From Anaerocolumna jejuensis DSM 15929 (GTDB lineage Bacteria > Bacillota > Clostridia > Lachnospirales > Lachnospiraceae), in NCBI RefSeq assembly GCF_900142215.1, contig NZ_FRAC01000009.1:124001-188000 (forward strand): a DNA stretch of 64,000 nt, in the 5' to 3' direction. The position numbers and the translations under genes were made by a program. How positions within the stretch are numbered: the first letter of the stretch is position 1; each line of letters begins with the position of its first letter. Positions 57,985-64,000 of the stretch are shown piece by piece. Under the pieces are notes generated by a model. The model was not told the origin of the DNA. It saw only the letters and a list, made by a program, of their open reading frames with translations, and searched no databases.

Positions 57985-58527
57985 TCAGATTACCTTCGTT
58001 AACTCTCCGGTCACCGAATCTATTATCAAACCATGAACCACTACCGTCTTTGGAACCAGGGGATGGGAGCAGATCATATCAACAGATTTCCTGATAGAAA
58101 CCTCCAGGTCCATAAACCCTCCCAGCCAGGAATCAAAATCAACACCGCAATACTTTAACAGATTGATATTTTCCTGGGTTATTCCCTGGGCTTTCATCTT
58201 CTCTATCATTTTTTGACTGTCTATATACCTGGCGCCGCAATCCGTATGGCCTATTACCAGAATTTCCTCAACATACAATTCATAAATACCAATCAGAAGG
58301 CTTCGCATAGCACTTCCAAAGGGATGGGAAATGACACCTCCTGCATTCTGGATAATTTTGGCGTCACCATTTTTAAGCCCCAGTGCTGCCGGCAGCAGCT
58401 GGGTCAGCCTTGTATCCATACAGGAAACGATAGCTAACTTTTTATCCGGGTATTTGCTGGTAATATACTTTTCATATTCATTATTTTTAACAAAAGCTTC
58501 ATTATATTTCATTATTTCATCAATCAT
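57985..58527 (-). CDS. Beta-class carbonic anhydrase
   Basis: This 180-residue enzyme interconverts CO2 and bicarbonate. The zinc ligands are the Cys of AIVSCMDTRL (about residue 36, with the catalytic Asp-Arg pair in MDTR), and His and Cys of VIGHTDCGA (about 93 and 96). IIQNAGGVISHPFGSAMRSL and the long loop after YIDSQKM are as in the small type of Firmicute YvdA-like enzymes. AAAGG precedes ATG 58527. It stands alone, preceded by a truncated GNAT gene. Confidence 0.94.
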   Translation of the reverse strand: MIDEIMKYNEAFVKNNEYEKYITSKYPDKKLAIVSCMDTRLTQLLPAALGLKNGDAKIIQNAGGVISHPFGSAMRSLLIGIYELYVEEILVIGHTDCGARYIDSQKMIEKMKAQGITQENINLLKYCGVDFDSWLGGFMDLEVSIRKSVDMICSHPLVPKTVVVHGLIIDSVTGELTKVI

Positions 58528-58559
58528 AAGGTATCCTTTCTATTCAAAGATATGGGTAC

Positions 58560-58790
58560 TTAGCTTAAGAAATACTCATAAGCGGTCACTCCTTCAGCTT
58601 GAAGGAAGCCTTCTTTTAAATAAAGCACCTTTGCTCTTTCATTATCCCCATTAACACAAAGCGTTGCCTTTTTATACTTCTTTTCCTGTGTAAAAGCAAG
58701 TGCAGCTCTAAGCAGCTGTCTTCCCAGACCCATTCCCTGGTGGTCCGGCAGAATAGCAAGCGGACCGATCTGGAATAACCCTCCTGTATT
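58560..58790 (-). pseudogene. 5'-truncated GNAT acetyltransferase fragment
   Basis: 76 codons ending at TAA 58560 encode the C-terminal half of a GNAT protein: LFQIGPLAILPDHQGMGLGR (with the acetyl-CoA Q-x-x-G-x-G loop), FTQEKKYKKATLCVNGDNER and AKVLYLKEGFLQAEG. The frame is closed by a stop just upstream and the N-terminal half is absent. The break lies 45 bp from a MITE-like element, which suggests that the insertion and a linked deletion destroyed the gene. Confidence 0.7.
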
Positions 58791-58836
58791 TTAACATAAA
58801 TGCATAGAAAAGAATACTACTCTTGTTTCCGGGAAT

Positions 58837-59040
58837 GTAAAAGGGGCTGGTGCAAAATGAAGCTCTGCGGAGTATGACTTGCCATAATGCACTGTTTGAC
58901 AGACAGATGATATGATTTGTATCCTATAAGCGAACATATAATGTACGATTTTAGCATACGAATCATACCCGATGTCGGTCAACCGGTGTGTGAGGCATGT
59001 TATACTCTGCAGAGCTTCATTTTGCAACAGTTCCTTTTAC
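58837..59040. mobile_element. MITE-like 204-bp inverted-repeat element
   Basis: The element folds along its whole length. The outer arms, about 47 bp, begin GTAAAAGGGGCTGGTGCAAA and end with the complement of GTAAAAGGAACTGTTGCAAA, with some six differences. The inner parts also pair (GTTTGACAGACA with the complement of GGTTGACCGACA). There is no ORF. Length, terminal inverted repeats and position beside a broken gene fit a non-autonomous transposable element. No clear target-site duplication is visible and no matching transposase is in the window. Confidence 0.65.
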
Positions 59041-59072
59041 TTGAATTCCAAAAATCTATTCAGGATTTCCCC

Positions 59073-61385
59073 TCAAAAAAATCCTTTGATATTCAGTTCC
59101 TGATTAGAGCTTTCATAACGGAATAATTCTGTCTTCGTTTCTTCCTCCCATGAATAGTCAACCGGGACCTGATTACCTGCCTCATCCTCCGCTGCTATTG
59201 ACACTACCGGCTTTGGCAGGCGGATTCTCAGAAATGCATTTAATTTATTCGCTGCTTTGACCCTCATGGCAAAACCGGTGCCATCCTCCGCTTTCTCCAA
59301 GGAAAATACTCTGGCAGAGCAGCCGATAATCCGCCAGTCAACACCCTGGATTTTAGAGAAATCAAATAATATTGTATTTTCATCCTGGGACAGGCTTTTT
59401 TCCTTTAGTATGGAATAGTCACAGGTAAGCATATCCGCAAACAGTCCTTTGAAGATATGTGTTTCCTCTGCTATCTCTCCTCTGCCCTCATTCATGACGG
59501 AGGAAATGATATAGGGTCCCCTGCGTAAAGTAAGCTGGTTGGTAAATCTCCAGTCACTGCCCCCATGTGCCAATAGCTCCTTCATACGGAAACGGTATTC
59601 ATCCGCCAGCTTTGGTGTCAGGCAAAGCCTTCCGGGCGATAGGTTCCATACCATGACCCGTCCCTTGCCTGCCTTGTAAAGGCCATCCTCCGGTTTTAGA
59701 GACAGGCCCAGCATTTCAAACAAATGTTCCGAAGGATTGCCATAGCCTTCCTTCCCGGTGGCTGGAACAGGCCGGTTCCACCAGCCGTCTATCCTGTGAT
59801 AGGGGTCACTGCCGTCTCCTATGTACACAAGGGTACCGCCGCTTTTTACCCAGGCTGCAAGGGCATTGTTTACATCGGGAGATTCCGGTTTTATGTATTC
59901 ATAGCTTAGAATAAGGGTCTTATAATCATCAAAATATCCCGGATACCGCCTTATATTATCCAGCAGCACAGGTCTTACGGGAAGACCGTATTTTAATAAA
60001 GGCATTGCCATGCCAAAAAAATTCGGGAAGGTGCCGCTTTGGATAAAGGCCTGATAGGAATTTTTATCCTTTTCCACCTTTTCCATTAATATCCGGCTAT
60101 CCCCGGAACAATCCTCCCCTTCATGCATTCTGTCCTTCAAAGCCTCCATGGCATTTTCCAGACTGCCGGCAGCTTCTTCCGTTATTATTCCGTCAGGATA
60201 GCTTCTCTGAAACAATCCTGAATCTGACATCAGGATACCTACACCTTCCCTCATGCCGTCAAAAGTATATTCTGTCTGGTCCATATCTCCAAAGAGCTGT
60301 ATCATGCTGTTAAGCAGTGTGGCATATTCGGGAGGAATTGCCCTGGCGCCTGGCATATTGTCTGTTGGTATTGTACCCCCTGCAAGACCTGCTTTACGCG
60401 GAAATACCCCGTCAAATACTCTTTTGGGCCATGGGCAGATTTCATAATGGCAGACAGCAGGATGCAAGAGGGAGGCGACTGCGGTCTTTAGATAATTATA
60501 GCGGTAATCCTCCCAGGTATATTCCGGATTATCCTCTATGGGATCATGGAGGAACCACATTCTTTTTCCAGTGCCCTTCACCAGCTCCTGCATGATTCCG
60601 TATTCCAGAAATGCCGTTTCAAAGGTCCTTTCCTTTACCACCCCTTCATAGACATTTGCCGGGCGGCTGGTACCGGTCCATACCTGGGCAATATATCCGT
60701 CTACGGCCGGCAAGCCAATGAGAGCGCCTTCTGGACTGATAATCTTCCACTGGGTATAGTTGAGCAGGCTATGGGTAGGAACATAGAACCGCAGCACCCT
60801 TCCATACTCTGTCAGGGCATATTCCTTCAGGGCATTTCCGATATAACTAATTGTCCTTGCATAAAGATATGCCTTGAGCTTTGATACTTTATATCTTGCA
60901 TCCAGACTGCTGTGGGGTGCCTGCCAGGGTTCTCTGTAATACAACAGATATTCCCTCTGAAAGGCTTCCGAGTATCCCCCACGGTCCCAGAATTCAGGCT
61001 CCTCCATATGTATCGCCTCAACTCCCGCATCTACGGCAATCTTCAGCTTCTTTGCAAGATACTCTGCAAAGGCTATGGCAGGTGACATATAGGGAACATC
61101 TTTTCCGTGTTTTATATGCCTGCCATGACGGTCCATCTGGCTTTCATCCCAGTGGTTTTTCCCGTCGTATTCTCCATACAGGTAATCCTGATACTCTCCC
61201 CAGGAAATACCCGTCATCAGATGGACAACATACCCTTTCTCCTTAAACCTGTGCACTCTTTCGGGCATGGAAGCATCAATACCGTAAACCATAACAAAAT
61301 CACATTGAACATCAATGCTAGGCTGCCAGGCTGCACTTTCCTGATATCCCGTTAATTCCTGCGAGCGTTCCCTGATATAAGCCAT
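59073..61385 (-). CDS. Putative glycoside hydrolase, TIM barrel with glutamine-amidotransferase-like domain
   Basis: The 770-residue protein has no signal peptide and should act in the cytosol. The first 350 residues look like a TIM barrel (CDFVMVYGIDASMPERVHRF, AGVEAIHMEEPEFWDRGGYS with an acidic pair suited to catalysis, GYIAQVWTGTSRPANVYEGV). The middle (about 390-600) resembles the flavodoxin-like, class-I-amidotransferase-type domain that follows the barrel in GH42 enzymes (DDYKTLILSYEYIKPES, WVKSGGTLVYIGDGSD). The end is a beta domain. I do not recognise the family. GGGAG precedes ATG 61385. It follows the binding-protein gene of an importer, so it probably degrades the imported saccharide. 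Confidence 0.7.
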   Translation of the reverse strand: MAYIRERSQELTGYQESAAWQPSIDVQCDFVMVYGIDASMPERVHRFKEKGYVVHLMTGISWGEYQDYLYGEYDGKNHWDESQMDRHGRHIKHGKDVPYMSPAIAFAEYLAKKLKIAVDAGVEAIHMEEPEFWDRGGYSEAFQREYLLYYREPWQAPHSSLDARYKVSKLKAYLYARTISYIGNALKEYALTEYGRVLRFYVPTHSLLNYTQWKIISPEGALIGLPAVDGYIAQVWTGTSRPANVYEGVVKERTFETAFLEYGIMQELVKGTGKRMWFLHDPIEDNPEYTWEDYRYNYLKTAVASLLHPAVCHYEICPWPKRVFDGVFPRKAGLAGGTIPTDNMPGARAIPPEYATLLNSMIQLFGDMDQTEYTFDGMREGVGILMSDSGLFQRSYPDGIITEEAAGSLENAMEALKDRMHEGEDCSGDSRILMEKVEKDKNSYQAFIQSGTFPNFFGMAMPLLKYGLPVRPVLLDNIRRYPGYFDDYKTLILSYEYIKPESPDVNNALAAWVKSGGTLVYIGDGSDPYHRIDGWWNRPVPATGKEGYGNPSEHLFEMLGLSLKPEDGLYKAGKGRVMVWNLSPGRLCLTPKLADEYRFRMKELLAHGGSDWRFTNQLTLRRGPYIISSVMNEGRGEIAEETHIFKGLFADMLTCDYSILKEKSLSQDENTILFDFSKIQGVDWRIIGCSARVFSLEKAEDGTGFAMRVKAANKLNAFLRIRLPKPVVSIAAEDEAGNQVPVDYSWEEETKTELFRYESSNQELNIKGFF

Positions 61386-61440
61386 AAATTTCTCCCTTCT
61401 CCGTCATTTCTCGTCTTATTAAATAATACTCTCTATTTGC

Positions 61441-61470
61441 ATAAGACGCCAGCTTGCGCTGACGTCTTAT
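61441..61470 (-). terminator. Intercistronic hairpin between binding-protein and hydrolase genes
   Basis: ATAAGACGTCAGC pairs with GCTGGCGTCTTAT (one wobble, 4-nt loop) on the minus strand. No T-run follows, so partial termination or mRNA stabilisation is more likely than a full stop. Confidence 0.5.
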
Positions 61471-61483
61471 GTCACAGCTTTTA

Positions 61484-63232
61484 TTAATCCAGTATATCAT
61501 CCCTGGAATTAGCAGACTCTGTTACATATTTCAAATAGTCTTTAAAAATTCCGTTATCCTGAGTTAATAGATATTTCTGGTAATCCTCCAGGATAGAACG
61601 TGCTTCTGCTTCTGTTTTAGCAAAGTACGCACGCTGCTCATAGTCATCCATGGTCGTTCCTTCAAAAGCAAATTTCTTTACCTTATCGTAATCCTTATAA
61701 TTAACTACAAGGCCTTCCAGCGGATATCCGTCAGCACGTTCAACGGGACGTGCTTTCTTATATTCCACCATTTCCTGGGGTGCCGCATCTGCATCACCTG
61801 CACCGATTTCACCCCACCAGGTAAAACGTTTATCAGCCTGAAGTGTACGTCCTAATATGTAACCAATTCCTTTTTCACGGAGCTCATCATCAACGGAAGA
61901 ATCTCCTTCTGCCTTTCTGGCAAGTAAATCACTGTTCAGACGAGGCTGTCCGGCATCGTTTAAAGTATAAGTATCTCCTTCAACACCATACTGGCATAAA
62001 CGGGCACCTTCTTCACTGTTTATATAATCAAGATAAGTAAGAGCAGCTTCGATATTGGAACAGGTGCTCGGGAAAATAATAGCGGGAGAACCTGCGCGGC
62101 CGTTCTGCTCAAGCTGTACTAACGGCTGTCCGTCCTTATAGGTCATAGGTCCTACAGGAACATACTTCATTTCCGGATGAGCACTGTATAAACCGGTAAG
62201 CTTTGTAGAATTAATAACAGAGCTATATTGGGCTGAAGCAAATAATGCTGTTCCGTTTCCGACTTTCTCATCGGCCTGGGCATCCGACTGCTTAAAGCAC
62301 TCTACATCCAGTAATCCCTGATTAACAAGCTTCCAGATGAAAAGCTGTCTATTGGTCCAATCCTCTGTTAAAGGAACGTAATTATAGGTACCGTCTGCCT
62401 GTTTGATATAATTACTGAATTTCTTGTCGGAAAGATTAATGGAATATCCTGAACTGTCCCATCCGTTATGATAAGTAGTGGCAACAATCGTGTCATTGCC
62501 ATTTACATCTTTAAATCCATGCTCTTTGGCTTTTACCATGAAATTGTATAAATCATCCGATGTTTTAATTGTAGTCGGATCAATTCCCAAGGCCTTCAGA
62601 ACATCACCGCGGACAAATACACCATATGCCCAGTTTGTCACATCAGCTGTATCTCCGGGCGTTTCCTGAGGCAAAATATATTTATGACCATCAAAGCCTT
62701 TAAAATTCAAATCATTTTCAAGATAAGACTGTGATACAATTCCCACATCATAAGAATTTGCCAGATTCGGATAATTGGGCAAATAGTCTTCGATAGGAAG
62801 CAGTCTGCCTTCTGTAGCCGCTTTCTTAATAACTGCTGTTTCACCGGCACTGCCGCCCCAATACGGTGCATTGATGATATCCGGCATATCACCGGAAGCA
62901 AACATCAGATTCAGTTTTTCGGTTTCACTCATCATGATTCCTTCAAACTCGACCGTAACGCCGGTTTTTTCTCTGATTTTCTTTGCAACTTCATTGTTGT
63001 ACTGGTCAGATGCTGTTTTAAAACCGCCATTCCAGCATATCAGCATTTTTAATTTTACATCGTCGAACTTTTTAGCTCCGCCTGCATCTGCTGCACCTTC
63101 TGTTGTACTGCTTTCCCCCTTGGAATCAGCCGGCTTCGAATCATTTTTTGTGCTGCCGGGTTTTCCGCACCCTGAAAGCAGTGTAGCCGCCATCATCATT
63201 ACCATTAAGATACTAAGTAACTTTTTTTTCAT
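61484..63232 (-). CDS. Sugar ABC transporter, lipoprotein solute-binding protein
   Basis: This 582-residue lipoprotein has the signal peptide MKKKLLSILMVMMMAATLLS followed by GC with the acylated Cys, then a Ser/Glu/Lys-rich linker to about residue 55 and a two-lobed binding domain (LKMLICWNGGFKTASDQYNN, MFASGDMPDIINAPYWGGSA, SPAIIFPSTCSNIEAALTYL). It belongs to the large binding proteins (LipO/YtcQ-like) of LplABC importers. ATG 63232 lies six bases after AAAAGGAG; ATG 63250 is upstream of this site. It is preceded by the LplC-type permease and followed by the putative glycosidase. Confidence 0.93.
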   Translation of the reverse strand: MKKKLLSILMVMMMAATLLSGCGKPGSTKNDSKPADSKGESSTTEGAADAGGAKKFDDVKLKMLICWNGGFKTASDQYNNEVAKKIREKTGVTVEFEGIMMSETEKLNLMFASGDMPDIINAPYWGGSAGETAVIKKAATEGRLLPIEDYLPNYPNLANSYDVGIVSQSYLENDLNFKGFDGHKYILPQETPGDTADVTNWAYGVFVRGDVLKALGIDPTTIKTSDDLYNFMVKAKEHGFKDVNGNDTIVATTYHNGWDSSGYSINLSDKKFSNYIKQADGTYNYVPLTEDWTNRQLFIWKLVNQGLLDVECFKQSDAQADEKVGNGTALFASAQYSSVINSTKLTGLYSAHPEMKYVPVGPMTYKDGQPLVQLEQNGRAGSPAIIFPSTCSNIEAALTYLDYINSEEGARLCQYGVEGDTYTLNDAGQPRLNSDLLARKAEGDSSVDDELREKGIGYILGRTLQADKRFTWWGEIGAGDADAAPQEMVEYKKARPVERADGYPLEGLVVNYKDYDKVKKFAFEGTTMDDYEQRAYFAKTEAEARSILEDYQKYLLTQDNGIFKDYLKYVTESANSRDDILD

Positions 63233-63297
63233 AGACATTCTCCTTTTCATTTTTTGTATGCTTTTTATGGGCCGCTTTTAGCAGCTCCTTCATACCA

Positions 63298-64000
63298 TCA
63301 GCCTTTTACGGAACCGATCATAACGCCTTTTACATAGTACTTTTGCAAAAACGGATAAACTACTACGATAGGCATTGTAAGCAGCATAACAAATGCCATT
63401 TGCAAAGATTGGGATGTATAAGTGGTCATTGCTGTTAAGCTCGTTTCCTGCCCCACCTTAATCGTAGAAGATGCCGTTGCTTCGCTGAGGAGCCTTTGCA
63501 GTAAAGTGGCAGCCGGATACAAAGCCGTCCTGCTCTGATAATAAGCCCCGGTAAACCAGTCATTCCAATGCCCTACCCCGATAAACAAAGCCAGCGTAGC
63601 CAGTATTGGCTTAGACAAAGGAATAAAGATGCCAAACAGAATCCTGGTTTCACCTGCCCCGTCAATTTGGGCCGACTCTCTTAACTCCGACGGAATATTA
63701 TCAAAATAAGTCCGAAGCAGAAGGAAATTAAAAAAGCTATAAACGGCCGGTATAACATAAAGCAGAAAGCTTTTGGTCAGCCCCATGTCACGAAGCAGCA
63801 TGTAATAAGGAATCATTCCGCCTCCGAATATGGTAGTAAAGTAAAAAAAGAAAGTAAAAAATGTTTTACCCGGTAAGGTCTTAACACTTAGCGCATAGGC
63901 AATCAGCGCTGTGAAAAATAACCCAAGCACTACTCCCAGCAAGGTTCTTGCTACAGATATTGATAAGGAATCAAAAATACGCGAATCCTTGAAAGCATGA
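63298..64000 (-). CDS. Sugar ABC transporter permease, LplC/YtcP type (C-terminal part, runs off the window)
   Basis: The frame is open to the right edge, so the start of the gene is outside the window. The present 234 residues cover five or so helices, with the EAA loop ELRESAQIDGAGETRILFGI and the ending PFLQKYYVKGVMIGSVKG, close to that of the permease at 45614. The sequence DSRIFDSLSISVARTLLGVV at the right edge lies before the third helix. It is the channel subunit of the second importer, upstream of its binding protein. Confidence 0.93.
   Translation of the reverse strand, partial: HAFKDSRIFDSLSISVARTLLGVVLGLFFTALIAYALSVKTLPGKTFFTFFFYFTTIFGGGMIPYYMLLRDMGLTKSFLLYVIPAVYSFFNFLLLRTYFDNIPSELRESAQIDGAGETRILFGIFIPLSKPILATLALFIGVGHWNDWFTGAYYQSRTALYPAATLLQRLLSEATASSTIKVGQETSLTAMTTYTSQSLQMAFVMLLTMPIVVVYPFLQKYYVKGVMIGSVKG

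Noticed and set aside
61439..61473. Further copy of the ribosome-site hairpin motif
   Set aside because: The hairpin is followed by GCAAATAGAGAG, loosely like the family, but it is not at the ribosome site of the next gene and the GCAGT box is only approximate.

Overview
The window looks like chromosomal DNA of a low-GC, spore-former-type Firmicute, most likely a Lachnospiraceae-like member of the Clostridia. That is an inference from the gene content: two LplABC-type sugar importers with large lipoprotein binding proteins, a GH92 enzyme with many Ig-like domains, PadR-linked SEDS protein, iron alcohol dehydrogenase, ferredoxin-type aldo/keto reductase, strong GGAGG ribosome sites and consensus sigma-A promoters. 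Almost all genes lie on the minus strand. I see no rRNA, tRNA, CRISPR array, transposase, integrase or phage gene.

Layout. 1-800: 5' part of an ABC exporter gene behind a 25-codon leader peptide and two tandem terminator hairpins (an attenuator). 1.1-7.1 kb: thioesterase, recA, MerR + aldo/keto reductase, PadR + SEDS protein. 7.3-10.6 kb: nadA-nadB-nadC. 10.6-11.2 kb: two 232-bp long-hairpin elements in opposite orientation whose stems co-vary while their loops are conserved. 11.4-18 kb: a YibE/F pair, an XRE regulator with peptide deformylase and a DUF402 protein, a GNAT, a RibD-like reductase, and a nitroreductase divergent from an Rrf2 regulator. 18-24.6 kb: one giant secreted GH92 protein. 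25-31 kb: small regulators and hydrolase, then an aldo/keto reductase-cupin-alcohol dehydrogenase operon. 31-36.3 kb: FtsX-type ABC transporter divergent from its TetR. 36.4-41.4 kb: flavodoxin and carboxymuconolactone decarboxylase, MATE exporter with an APH-like kinase, AraC regulator. 41.6-48.6 kb: LacI, two permeases, binding protein, GH35 beta-galactosidase. 49-52 kb: a TetM-like ribosomal GTPase fused to a Rae1/YacP-like NYN nuclease. 52.5-58.8 kb: DUF fusion protein, membrane protein, MarR, SPFH protein, carbonic anhydrase, a truncated GNAT beside a MITE-like hairpin element. 59-64 kb: a second sugar importer with an unassigned glycosidase-like protein.

How it fits together. Three promoters with the MerR-type 19-bp spacer and a TGGAG-N4-CTCCA type dyad precede the merR gene itself, the aldo/keto reductase-cupin-alcohol dehydrogenase operon and the decarboxylase-flavodoxin operon; this reads as one aldehyde/electrophile regulon like the AdhR regulon of Bacillus subtilis. 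Two operons join a regulator or importer to an intracellular glycosidase. The most unusual signals are the paired covarying hairpin elements at 10.6-11.2 kb, the GTPase-nuclease fusion at 49.4-52.1 kb, and a dispersed hairpin motif that ends in the ribosome binding site of at least four unrelated genes.
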